Shown: piece after piece, positions 1-6,976 of the stretch
Layout: each line of letters opens with the position of its first letter
Position numbering within the stretch: position 1 is the stretch's first letter
DNA from: Lachnospiraceae bacterium
Lineage (GTDB): Bacteria; Bacillota; Clostridia; Lachnospirales; Lachnospiraceae
Length of the DNA: 64,000 bases
Assembly (NCBI GenBank): GCA_009911035.1
Contig: QXWO01000001.1
Coordinates: 1 to 64,000, forward strand
Reading direction: 5' to 3'
Translations under genes and position numbers: made by a program
Notes under the pieces: generated by a model
The model's database searches: none
Told to the model about the DNA's origin: nothing
Seen by the model: only the letters and a program-made list of their open reading frames with translations

Positions 1-60
1 GTGGCTCTCAAGAAAGAAATTTCCGGGTGGCTCTGAAGCGGGAAACTGGTGGCTCCCAAG
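1..60. repeat. Short direct-repeat array, probable insertion-sequence end
   Basis: Three GTGGCTC heptamers start at 1, 27 and 49, spaced 26 and 22 bp. Arrays of short direct repeats like this occur at the ends of IS21-family elements, so I infer one end of such an element whose body lies left of the window. No transposase is visible here, so the family assignment is inference only. Confidence 0.4.
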
Positions 61-182
61 GGGGATAATATTCAGTCTGGAAATTTGGGGACGTTTATGA
101 AAAGATTTTAGGTGAAATGCAGTGAAGATATGGTATAATTAGGGTGCCTGCCGGACGGCGGGCATCCAGAGAGGATGATTGC

Positions 183-887
183 ATGATTTACATAACGGGA
201 GATACCCATGGGGAGTTTGGGCGGATTGAGGCTTTCTGCAGGCGGTTCGGGACTTGTAAGGAAGATGTGATGATTATTCTTGGGGATGCCGGGATTAATT
301 ATAGCGGGGGAATCCGGGATATGAGGAAGAAGGAATTTCTGGAATCTCTGCCGATTACGGTATTTGCGATTCATGGGAATCATGAGCAGAGGCCGCAGAC
401 CATTGAAGGATATCAGGAGAAGGTGTGGCATGGCGGCGTGGTGTACTGGGAAGAAGAGTATCCGAGCCTGCTGTTTGCGAAGGACGGGGAAGTGTTTGAT
501 CTGGACGGGAAGCAGGCCATTGTCATGGGCGGGGCTTATAGTATTGATAAGATGGTCCGGCTTATGTATGGGTATGGGTGGTGGCCGGATGAGCAGCCTT
601 CGGAGGAGGTTAAGAGGTATGTGGAGCGCCGGCTGGATGGGCTGGGGTGGAAGGTGAATGTGGTGTTGAGCCATACGGTGCCGCTGAAATATGAGCCGGT
701 GGAGGTGTTTATGGCCGGGGTGGACCAGAGTAGGGTGGATAAGTCTACAGAGGAATGGCTGGACGGGATTGAGGACAGGCTGGATTATGGGAAGTGGTAT
801 TGTGGGCATTATCATACAGAGAAGAGAATAGATAAGTTGGAGATTATGTTTGAGAATTTTGGGGTGGTTTGCAGTGAAGATTGCTAA
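183..887 (+). CDS. Calcineurin-like metallophosphoesterase
   Basis: A 234-residue soluble phosphoesterase of the calcineurin-like superfamily, which hydrolyses phosphomono- or diesters with two metal ions. The metal-binding blocks appear in order: GDTHG (6-10), GDAGINY (34-40), GNHE (65-68), SHT (163-165) and GHYH (208-211). The ATG at 183 is chosen over the in-frame upstream start at 144 because a GAGAGGATG stretch lies just before it and the protein then begins directly with the first metal motif. The gene sits alone between the repeat array and the AT-rich cassette. Its substrate cannot be told from sequence. Base composition is like the bulk of the window, so it probably predates the AT-rich genes to its right. 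Confidence 0.88.
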   Translation: MIYITGDTHGEFGRIEAFCRRFGTCKEDVMIILGDAGINYSGGIRDMRKKEFLESLPITVFAIHGNHEQRPQTIEGYQEKVWHGGVVYWEEEYPSLLFAKDGEVFDLDGKQAIVMGGAYSIDKMVRLMYGYGWWPDEQPSEEVKRYVERRLDGLGWKVNVVLSHTVPLKYEPVEVFMAGVDQSRVDKSTEEWLDGIEDRLDYGKWYCGHYHTEKRIDKLEIMFENFGVVCSEDC

Positions 888-940
888 AACAGATTTAAAA
901 GTTAAGTAGAATGATGTAATGAATACAAGGAGGTAGAAAA

Positions 941-1399
941 ATGAGTATTAAAGATGAGTTGATTTCAGAAAATGATGTGGCAAAATTATTTAGTTCGGTT
1001 AATACTAATGATGGTGGAATGGTGTACATATTACCAGAAGTATCTACATCTGGTAAAGGGGATTTAATTAACGAATATTCCCCTGATTTAAAGAAATTTG
1101 CTAAAACAAAAAATATACCATGTTCACTTATCTATGATAAGGATAACTATGACTATTTGTCATTGAGAGATTCGGAAATCTTGTTACCTTTTATAATAAG
1201 TCTGTCGGCGGCAGCGTGTTATGACTTATTAAAGCCATATATTATTCGTTTTTTTAATGAAAAAAAGAATTTAAAGGTGAGATTGATAACTAAAAGGAAA
1301 AAAGAATCAGAATATCGTAAAATTGTGATTAAGGGGGATGCAGAAGAGGTGGTTAGAGCTTTAGAAGTTTTAAAGGGAGATGAAAATGATGGAATTTGA
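941..1399 (+). CDS. Unknown small membrane protein, first gene of a two-gene unit
   Basis: A 152-residue protein I cannot assign to a named family. Residues 1-75 look soluble; 79-104 form one hydrophobic, probably membrane-spanning segment; 108-146 look like a small beta/alpha domain ending in GDAEEVVRALEVL. A similar layout (cytosolic head, membrane segment, C-terminal strand-rich domain ending in a GD-E-V motif) is, from memory, seen in uncharacterised accessory proteins, but I cannot name it. AAGGAGG lies at the right distance from the ATG. The gene is clearly AT-rich and its end overlaps the next gene by 14-20 nt, which points to translational coupling. A membrane-bound component of a two-protein system is an inference. 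Confidence 0.7.
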   Translation: MSIKDELISENDVAKLFSSVNTNDGGMVYILPEVSTSGKGDLINEYSPDLKKFAKTKNIPCSLIYDKDNYDYLSLRDSEILLPFIISLSAAACYDLLKPYIIRFFNEKKNLKVRLITKRKKESEYRKIVIKGDAEEVVRALEVLKGDENDGI

Positions 1400-2144
1400 A
1401 AGTGTTGTTATGACATTTCATAATCAAACAGATGAATCCATTGCAAGAAATAGTTTAAATAAGGCAAATAAAATTATTGAGGAATTAAATAGAACTCAAA
1501 ATCGTACAGAAGAAAAATTAAGATTGGTAATGAAATTATATCTTGACGCATTTTGGGTATTTGAAGAAATTCGCAAAGAATTATCAGCGACTATTCACAA
1601 GATTGGAACTACTTTGGAGGAAGAGTTTCAATGTCAAAGTTTTTATGATGAAGAAAAGAAAAAATACTATAGTAGTTGTCCGGCAATGTTATTACACAAT
1701 GATATTGGTTTTAGCTTTAGAGGGAGTGAAAAATACAAATGTTCTATTTGCGGATTACCTATCATAGAGTGTGATCATATAACTGGCGAATACTATAATG
1801 ATATTGTTTGTAAAAAAATTGATAATATTTGTAATATTTGTGGTGAAAAGGATTGTAGAGAACATGTTGAGGGTGAAAGATATGATCATGTACAAGCTGT
1901 AAAAATTGTATATGATGTAAATTTAGTGACTTTTGATTTAGTAGAAGACCCAGAAATGAAATTTGCACGAATTAATAAAGTATATTTTGATAAAGAAGAT
2001 ATAATGAATGAATTAAGTGAAGAAGATAAAAAAGAATTTGTATATGGTAAATCAAAGTTATTTTGTCATCATTGCACACAATGTAAAGGATATGTACCTG
2101 GCAGATTTCATCATTTGTTTACTAAGGAGAATCAAAGCGAATAA
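1386..2144 (+). CDS. Unknown Cys-rich, probably zinc-binding partner protein
   Basis: A 252-residue protein of unknown function. The first 80 residues are helical and charged. Then come two similar modules, CSICG-x5-C-x-H-x2-G at 119-134 and CNICG-x3-C-x2-H-x2-G at 149-163, each followed by Tyr, so the module looks duplicated. A third cluster CHHCTQC lies at 227-233. These Cys/His sets suggest two or three structural zinc sites. Three ATGs are possible (1380, 1386, 1389); GGGAG at 1375-1379 is too close to the first, so 1386 is preferred. The gene overlaps the end of the preceding membrane-protein gene, so both are probably co-translated. No catalytic motif is visible; a nucleic-acid or protein-binding role is only a guess. 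Confidence 0.7.
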   Translation: MMEFESVVMTFHNQTDESIARNSLNKANKIIEELNRTQNRTEEKLRLVMKLYLDAFWVFEEIRKELSATIHKIGTTLEEEFQCQSFYDEEKKKYYSSCPAMLLHNDIGFSFRGSEKYKCSICGLPIIECDHITGEYYNDIVCKKIDNICNICGEKDCREHVEGERYDHVQAVKIVYDVNLVTFDLVEDPEMKFARINKVYFDKEDIMNELSEEDKKEFVYGKSKLFCHHCTQCKGYVPGRFHHLFTKENQSE

Positions 2145-2183
2145 ATTATTGAAAAAAGTTTTGTCCCATACTTGACATAAGCT

Positions 2184-2390
2184 GACGGGAACGGTAGGAC
2201 GGGAAGATTGATTCTCTTTAGGGAGTGCTTGAAGAATGGTGTTGTGCCGGTTGTGATTGAAGATGCAAATAGAAATGAGTATCTGGAGGCATTGAAAGAA
2301 TATAGAGAAGAAAAGAGTTTTGATAAATTGATCGTGCTTTTTGAGAAGGAACAGCAGTTTTACATGGAAAAATGTAGGTATTTTATGTAG
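2184..2390 (+). pseudogene. C-terminal remnant of a Fic-domain protein
   Basis: Translation from 2184 gives DGNGRTGRLILFRECLKNG and continues to a stop at 2390. DGNGRTGR is the second half of the Fic active-site motif (HxFx[D/E]GNGRxxR), whose Asp/Glu and Gly-Asn-Gly bind metal and nucleotide phosphates in AMP transfer. The catalytic His and everything upstream are missing: an in-frame TAA stands at 2178-2180 and the preceding gene ends at 2144. The open frame can start only from TTG at 2208, inside the motif. I read this as the tail of a Fic gene cut by the arrival of the upstream genes or by deletion. It cannot encode an active enzyme. Confidence 0.72.
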
Positions 2391-2450
2391 GACATGAATG
2401 TGAAATTTTAATAGTGAATTGAATGCATTAATACAAATGAGGAAAATATT

Positions 2451-2828
2451 ATGATTCAATTTTTAAATAATAATAGCGACCTTTGCATAATTATTACATC
2501 CATAGGAACAGTAATTATTTCAACATTAGCCTTTTTGGTGTCAATTTATGTAGCAATCTCTCAAAATCGTTTTAATAAAAATAGTGTTAGACCGATTTGT
2601 GACATTAGTTGTATAGATTACACAAATCATATAAGGATAGAATTAATTAATAATGGTTTAGGTGTAATGATTATAGAAAAAGTTCAATTTAAAGATATTG
2701 ATGATAGAACGAAAAACTCTATTACTAATTTTCTACCAGAGAATATGCAGTTAAAACACGAGTTTCAAAGTGAATTATTTTTTATTATTAAGATATTTAA
2801 TAAGATAAATAACGAAATAAACAATTAA
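2451..2828 (+). CDS. Small single-pass membrane protein, unknown
   Basis: A 125-residue AT-rich ORF with a good ribosome binding site (GAGGAAAATATT before ATG). Residues 11-36 form a strongly hydrophobic helix, followed by basic and Asn-rich sequence and a strand-rich region containing ELINNGLGVMIIEKV. This layout, one membrane helix then a beta-type domain with a conserved NNG-LG turn, is typical of small accessory membrane proteins with no known role. The C-terminal stretch is low in complexity and Asn/Ile-rich, so the end may be frameshifted or eroded compared with full-length relatives. I see no partner gene. No function is proposed. Confidence 0.5.
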   Translation: MIQFLNNNSDLCIIITSIGTVIISTLAFLVSIYVAISQNRFNKNSVRPICDISCIDYTNHIRIELINNGLGVMIIEKVQFKDIDDRTKNSITNFLPENMQLKHEFQSELFFIIKIFNKINNEINN

Positions 2829-3068
2829 GAAAATTATTATTTGAATAGCAAATTCAATTAAAGCAAATGTACGATCAAGTTGTATTTGCATAAACATATG
2901 TTCTAAATTGCTCAACATATTCGTTTGACATTATAACAACATAACTTATTATTAATGAAATTATTCCGTCTCGCACAAAAACCACCACATTATTAATTAT
3001 CTTAGTATAGTATATTATAAAGCAACGAAAAAGTCAATAAAATTTCCGTTTTAATTGGAGGGTGCGTT
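2829..3068. other. AT-rich intergenic stretch
   Basis: About 240 bp of very AT-rich sequence without a convincing gene. A promoter-like pair, TTGACA at 2925-2930 and TATTAT at 2947-2952 with 16 bp between, points rightward but lies more than 100 bp before the next start. A second AT-rich patch near 3005-3020 could hold another -10 element. GGAGGG at 3057-3062 is the ribosome binding site of the small broken gene that follows. Confidence 0.35.
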
Positions 3069-3237
3069 ATGTATGATGTAAATAATCATCCAATGCAAGA
3101 TAGACTAAACAAAGAACTTGGCATTCTTCTTGGTAAAACAATTAAGAGAAATATCAAGAAGATATAATGTTGATGGAAGAGATTTGGCAAAACAATTTAA
3201 ATCAAGTTTCGAGATGCTAATAAATCAGAATAAATAA
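3069..3237 (+). pseudogene. Frameshifted small HTH-like gene
   Basis: An ATG at 3069 behind GGAGGG opens a 32-codon frame that stops early. The A run at 3135-3138 marks a likely one-base gain: with three A instead of four, the reading continues through GKQLREISRRYNVDGRDLAK to a stop at 3237 and gives about 55 residues. The restored piece looks like a helix-turn-helix half (Leu-Arg-x-Ile-Ser-x2-Tyr-x-Val-x-Gly-x-Asp-Leu-Ala-x2-Phe), as in small DNA-binding regulators of mobile DNA. As read here it is broken. A sequencing error in the homopolymer is the main alternative. Confidence 0.5.
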
Positions 3238-3270
3238 ATCGAAGGTTTTAAGTGGAGGAATGTAAAAAGT

Positions 3271-3606
3271 ATGGACATTAAGCTGTATTCATTCAGTGAA
3301 TCATTAGATAAATTAAAAAAGAAAGAAATTCCAATGTTGGTTCGTGCAAAATACATGAAAGCAGATTTCCAAAATGGTTGTATTTTGCTCTACAATACGG
3401 AAAAATATGTCAGATTTCATTATAGTTTTACATCTGGAGAACCTGATATTTTGTGGCAAACAGTATTGCAAAATGATGGAACTCGTACAGGATGCCTTGC
3501 AAAAATTGATTCTGAAGATATTTTGGCGGATGATTATATTGATACATCTACATGGGTTTTATGTGATTATAAACAAGATTATGAAAAAGTAATTAGAAAA
3601 GACTAA
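3271..3606 (+). CDS. Unknown 111-residue protein
   Basis: A 111-residue soluble ORF with no signal peptide or membrane helix. It is rich in aromatic residues and strands (WQTVLQNDG, DDYIDTSTWVLCDY), which suggests a small compact alpha/beta fold. GGAGG lies 12 nt upstream of the ATG, a little far. It is AT-rich like its neighbours and is followed by a clear terminator at 3648-3676, so it is probably a real, separately ended transcript. I do not recognise the family and propose no function. Confidence 0.55.
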   Translation: MDIKLYSFSESLDKLKKKEIPMLVRAKYMKADFQNGCILLYNTEKYVRFHYSFTSGEPDILWQTVLQNDGTRTGCLAKIDSEDILADDYIDTSTWVLCDYKQDYEKVIRKD

Positions 3607-3647
3607 ATAAAAGAAACAATTTATTGGACAATGAATTAAGTTATGTA

Positions 3648-3676
3648 ATCAGGACGTTTTATCTATCCTGATTTTT
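3648..3676 (+). terminator. Rho-independent terminator
   Basis: ATCAGGA (3648-3654) pairs with TCCTGAT (3666-3672) across an 11-nt loop and is followed by TTTT. It ends the 3271-3606 transcript and overlaps the 3' end of the minus-strand small gene at 3659-3829. Confidence 0.7.
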
Positions 3677-3829
3677 ATGAGAAACTGGATATCCATTTCC
3701 TTGTAAATCGGTAGAGATATCGTTGAGATGTTGCTTTTCGCAGCGATTTTTCTTTTCATTGATAATACCGCCCTCCCAAGCTCCTTTTGGGACAGTGCGA
3801 ATACGTTTACTTTTATCGGTTGCCTTCAT
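3659..3829 (-). CDS. Small basic protein, unknown
   Basis: A 56-residue ORF starting MKATDKSKRIRTVPKGAWEG. The start at 3829 is set by a perfect GGGAGGTC seven bases before ATG; a longer in-frame extension upstream (to 3901) lacks such a site. The product is highly basic and hydrophilic, with a KGAWEGGI turn, a lone Cys in NRCEKQH and a DISTDLQGNG segment. TATACT about 35 bp upstream of the start could be its -10 element. Such a defined initiation site for so short a frame argues that it is expressed. Its role is unknown. Confidence 0.5.
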   Translation of the reverse strand: MKATDKSKRIRTVPKGAWEGGIINEKKNRCEKQHLNDISTDLQGNGYPVSHKNQDR

Positions 3830-3923
3830 TATGACCTCCCAATTTTTTATAGAATTAGTATAACCGAAAAATGGAGAAAATATTAGAAAATCTGTATACA
3901 ATATTCTATATGGAGCAACAGTA

Positions 3924-3971
3924 TAAAAAAATAAGTACTCTGATAACTTTGGCGAGCTGCAGAGTACTTAT
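3924..3971 (-). terminator. Rho-independent terminator of the truncated sigma gene
   Basis: A perfect 12-bp inverted repeat: ATAAGTACTCTG at 3931-3942 and CAGAGTACTTAT at 3960-3971, with a 17-nt loop. Read on the minus strand the stem is followed by seven T, so it ends transcripts coming leftward from 4230. Confidence 0.8.
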
Positions 3972-4026
3972 CCAACACAAAACGGAAACTCAGGGAAATG
4001 TTCCGGACGATTTTACAGATATATGC

Positions 4027-4230
4027 CTATAGTGGAGCTGGATTTACTGGAGGAATTGCGTTCCAGGCGCCTAAATATGCGTCATTCACACATTCCTCCG
4101 CGTCCTGTCTGTTGCCCACGATATTATGTGAAAGGGCATAGCAGATTTTCCCGTATTTATTGTCTAATTCCCGTATTGACTGTTCCGAACGTTCAAAAAA
4201 CATTTCAATGATTTTTTCATCTGTTATCAT
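4027..4230 (-). pseudogene. Truncated ECF-type sigma factor (region 2 only)
   Basis: A 67-residue frame starting MITDEKIIEMFFERSEQSIR. It contains the start of sigma-70 region 2 (YALSHNIVGNRQDAEECVND, then AYLGAWN), where family members bind core polymerase and the -10 element. The frame stops after IPPVNPAPL, so the rest of region 2 and all of region 4 (the -35-binding helix-turn-helix) are absent; intact relatives are about 160-180 residues. AAAGGAG before the ATG at 4230 and the terminator at 3924-3971 are intact, so a short transcript may still be made. Internal deletion of the 3' part, up to just before the terminator, is the simplest explanation. Confidence 0.75.
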
Positions 4231-4613
4231 TACACATCTCCTTTCCAGTGTCATCTATATACTACCTTTTTGGCGGCAAATACTAAATTGAAAAACAAGA
4301 TTTTTTAATAAATTGTAGCATATCTTTTTTATACCAAGTATCAGGCTGTTGGAACCTTTTTAGCCGTGTTGTCGGCGGCTTTCCATTGCTCATGGCTGTT
4401 TGGTGTGGCAGTAGAAAATTGAAAAGCGCTGTGAAAAGCGACAAAAACACTTCCCTTAGGAGAAAACAGAAAATAAAGGAGAGCGTTGGTGTTTTCGTCA
4501 GAACTGAATAAAAATATCCCATTCTATCCATAATATGGATTGTATCCAGAAAGCATCCATATTTAGGACGGGCGGCTTATGGCGCCGGTCAGGAAAGGAA
4601 AAGGAGATTATAT
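4231..4613. other. 383-bp gap without a supported gene
   Basis: The left end holds the ribosome binding site and probable promoter of the truncated sigma gene on the minus strand. An 82-codon minus-strand frame (4283-4531) has no ribosome binding site and a composition that does not look coding. The right end holds a 15-bp palindrome and the rubrerythrin ribosome binding site. I see nothing else I can support. Confidence 0.4.
4527..4562. promoter_or_regulatory. Palindromic operator-like site before rubrerythrin
   Basis: ATCCATA-A-TATGGAT at 4527-4541 is a perfect 7-bp inverted repeat, and a third ATCCATA half-site follows at 4556-4562. The position, 52-87 bp before the rubrerythrin start, fits a repressor or activator site. 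It does not match the PerR box I would expect for an oxidative stress gene, so the regulator is unknown. Confidence 0.4.
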
Positions 4614-5213
4614 ATGGCAGTGAACTTTAAAAACAGCGAGACGAAAGATAATCTGATGCGCGCCTTTGCGGGAGAGAGCCAGGCAAGAAACAGGTACACC
4701 TTTGCGGCATCACAGGCAAAAAAGGAAAAACTCCATGTGATAGGTGAGGTTTTCAAGTATACAGCAAATCAGGAAAAAGAACATGCGGAAATTTTTTATA
4801 ATCATCTCAAGGAGTTAGCAGGAGAAAACATCCATGTTGACGGGGGGTATCCGGTAGATTTTTCCCAGGATGTGTCAAAGCTTCTGCGCATGGCCCAGCA
4901 CAACGAATATGAGGAGCATGACTCCGTGTATAAAGCTTTCGGGGAAAAGGCAAAGGAAGAGGGCTTTATGCAGGTGGCAAATTCCTTTTTTATGATTGCT
5001 GAAATTGAAAAGGTGCATGGAGACAGGTTCGGTAAGTTTGCGGAACTGATGGAGAAGAACCAGTTATTTAAGGACAAGGAAAAGACAAGCTGGATTTGCT
5101 TAAACTGCGGCTATATTTACGAAGCACCGGCAGCACCGGAAAAGTGTCCTGTATGCGCCCACGACAAGGGGTACTTTGTACGGCTGGATGAATCTCCTTA
5201 TGAAGGTAAATAA
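4614..5213 (+). CDS. rbr: Rubrerythrin
   Basis: A 199-residue non-haem iron peroxidase of anaerobes that reduces hydrogen peroxide with electrons from rubredoxin or NADH-dependent partners. Residues 1-145 form the ferritin-like four-helix bundle with the diiron ligands visible in AGESQARNRYTF, NQEKEHAEIFY and IAEIEKVHGDRF. Residues 158-195 form the rubredoxin-like domain with CLNCG and CPVC, which hold the single FeS4 iron. Length is normal for the family. AAAGGAGATT precedes the ATG. It stands alone between a palindromic upstream site and a strong terminator, so it is a single-gene unit for oxygen and peroxide defence in the cytoplasm. Confidence 0.95.
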   Translation: MAVNFKNSETKDNLMRAFAGESQARNRYTFAASQAKKEKLHVIGEVFKYTANQEKEHAEIFYNHLKELAGENIHVDGGYPVDFSQDVSKLLRMAQHNEYEEHDSVYKAFGEKAKEEGFMQVANSFFMIAEIEKVHGDRFGKFAELMEKNQLFKDKEKTSWICLNCGYIYEAPAAPEKCPVCAHDKGYFVRLDESPYEGK

Positions 5214-5265
5214 TGATTTCTGGCTTTAAGGCGGATTGGTAAAACCTTTGCAGTGATTTTTATGT

Positions 5266-5344
5266 AACACGGGAAACAATTTTTAAAGATTATGCAGTTC
5301 CGGAACCCGGACTATTATTTTTGAAAATTGTTTCCCGTGTTTTG
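5266..5344 (+). terminator. Rho-independent terminator after rubrerythrin
   Basis: ACACGGGAAACAATTTT (from 5267) pairs with AAAATTGTTTCCCGTGT (5324-5340) and TTTT follows. The inner 40 nt can form a smaller hairpin. The stem is unusually long, 17 bp. Confidence 0.8.
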
Positions 5345-5373
5345 TAACCTTTCCAGGTTCATTTTCATCTAAT
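5343..5373 (+). promoter_or_regulatory. ECF-type promoter, probably autoregulated
   Basis: TGTAACCTTT at 5343-5352 and CATCTAAT at 5366-5373 leave 16 bp between AACC and CATC. This matches the AAC-N16-CGT pattern of ECF sigma promoters and lies upstream of an ECF sigma gene, so autoregulation is likely. AAACGGCCGTTT at 5387-5398, a perfect 12-bp palindrome, lies just downstream and could be an operator. Confidence 0.5.
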
Positions 5374-5431
5374 TAGTGTAAAATGAAAACGGCCGTTTCA
5401 TAAAGCAACAGAAAAAAGGAATTTATGAAAA

Positions 5432-5914
5432 ATGAATAAGGAACAGTTTACGACAGAGGTGCTTAAGGCAGAAAAAAGTTTGTACCATATAGCCAAATCT
5501 ATTTTAGGGAATGATGAGGATTGTGCGGATGCGATGCAGAATGCAATTTTACATGCATTTGAAAAGTTACATACTTTGCAGAACAGTAAGTATTTTAAAA
5601 CCTGGATTACCAGAATACTGATGAATGAATGTTACCAGCTCATCCGTTCCAAAAAGGAACAGATTCCTTATGAAGATTATTTTGAAATGCAGGCGCCGGC
5701 GGAGCAGGAGAGTTATTCGGAGGTATTTGATGCTGTGATGGAATTAGAGGCTAATTACAGAATCCCGCTCATCCTGTTTTATGTAGAAGGATTTTCTATA
5801 AAGGAAATCTGCCAGATTTTGAAATTATCGCAAAGTACGGCTAAAACAAGGCTTTGCCGGAGCAGGAAGCTTTTAAAAGAAAAGTTGACAGGAGTATATG
5901 GATATGAAAAATAA
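5432..5914 (+). CDS. ECF sigma factor
   Basis: A 160-residue RNA polymerase sigma factor of the extracytoplasmic-function type, with only regions 2 and 4. Region 2 covers about 20-85 (SILGNDEDCADAMQNAIL, then AFEKL and TWITRILMNECYQLIR). Region 4 covers about 105-152 (FYVEGFSIKEICQILKLSQS, then TAKTRLCRSRKLL), the helix-turn-helix that reads the -35 element. The gene overlaps the next one, which encodes a membrane protein of the DUF4179 family often found beside such sigma factors and probably acting as its anti-sigma or sensor. An ECF-type promoter lies upstream. The signal it answers is unknown. Confidence 0.92.
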   Translation: MNKEQFTTEVLKAEKSLYHIAKSILGNDEDCADAMQNAILHAFEKLHTLQNSKYFKTWITRILMNECYQLIRSKKEQIPYEDYFEMQAPAEQESYSEVFDAVMELEANYRIPLILFYVEGFSIKEICQILKLSQSTAKTRLCRSRKLLKEKLTGVYGYEK

Positions 5915-6929
5915 AAAGTGGAGCAGTGAATTCCCGGAAGTGCCGGAATTTGTGCATCAGACAGTGCTTGACACCCTTGACGGACTGGAATGCGGAAAGG
6001 TCAGAAAGGTGAAACAGATGAAGAAACGTACGGTTATTATTTTAGCTGCGGCAATGATTGCCATTCTTGGAACTACAGTAAGCGCATCAGAAATATTTAA
6101 GTGGAATGAAAAGGCAAATGAGGTATTTGAAGCGGATGAAGAACAGCAGAAAGAACTGGTGATGGAACAGGTGGCGCAGGAAGAGTACCAGACGATTACA
6201 GACGCCGGACTCACCATACGTGCCGTGCAGACCATTCAGGATGTGAACTGTTTTTATGGATTGTTTGAAATAACAGCAGAAGATGATTCCATACAGATTG
6301 AGCCGGAAAACGACATGGATCTTCTGATGGACTATCATGGGAAGGATAATCCTTTCAGCATGCTTGGCTGTGGTTTTGTGGATGAAAGCCGCCAGGAGAT
6401 TACGAACAGCAGGTATTATGAAATTTACGGGACAAAAGCAGATGCCAGCACAGAAGACTTAGATGTGACCATCCATTTTACCTCCCTGAATGCGCCGGGT
6501 GAAAAGGCGATAGAGGGAGATGCAGTTATTACGGGAAACTGGGAATTCTCGCTAAAACTGCATGCGGTGGAAGCGGTTCGCTATGAGATAAATAAGGAGT
6601 ATCAGATTGGGGGATGTACTGTGATGGTTAAGGAAGTAGAACTCACACCAATCAGTATGAGACTGGTATGTGATGAAGCGGGAGCAAGGGAACTGGAAAA
6701 GATGGAAGGCGTCAATATTGACCAGGCTGACAGCCTGCGCTCCCTGTTTATCAACGGAGTGAAATATAAAGACGGTACTGTTGTGGAGGAAGAGGGGTAT
6801 CAGGAACTTTCCGCTGGCTTTAGCAATGGAAATTATGAAAAAACTGCCCGTTTTTCCCACGTAATAGATGTAGATAATGCCAGCGCACTGTTGACAGGGG
6901 ACAATATGGAGGAAATTATTCTGCCATAA
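5904..6929 (+). CDS. DUF4179-family membrane protein, putative anti-sigma factor
   Basis: A 341-residue single-pass protein. The first 40 residues are cytoplasmic, 43-61 form a membrane helix (TVIILAAAMIAILGTTVSA), and the rest is extracytoplasmic and strand-rich, as in DUF4179 proteins. The order sigma then membrane protein, with overlapping frames, supports a role in holding the sigma factor until a cell-envelope signal arrives; that role is inferred from context. The ATG at 5898 is only three bases from AGGAG (5890-5894), while the ATG at 5904 is nine bases away, so 5904 is preferred. The zinc-binding anti-sigma HxxxCxxC motif is not present, so the mode of sigma binding must differ. Confidence 0.8.
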   Translation: MKNKKWSSEFPEVPEFVHQTVLDTLDGLECGKVRKVKQMKKRTVIILAAAMIAILGTTVSASEIFKWNEKANEVFEADEEQQKELVMEQVAQEEYQTITDAGLTIRAVQTIQDVNCFYGLFEITAEDDSIQIEPENDMDLLMDYHGKDNPFSMLGCGFVDESRQEITNSRYYEIYGTKADASTEDLDVTIHFTSLNAPGEKAIEGDAVITGNWEFSLKLHAVEAVRYEINKEYQIGGCTVMVKEVELTPISMRLVCDEAGARELEKMEGVNIDQADSLRSLFINGVKYKDGTVVEEEGYQELSAGFSNGNYEKTARFSHVIDVDNASALLTGDNMEEIILP

Positions 6930-6976
6930 ATAGTAACCATATTCCTAAATTTATTCTTAATACAGGCGGCAAATGA

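Noticed and set aside
4283-4531. 82-codon minus-strand frame between the sigma remnant and rubrerythrin
   Set aside because: No ribosome binding site, composition unlike a coding sequence (runs of Phe and Leu, then Pro/Arg/Thr), and no neighbour or motif support.
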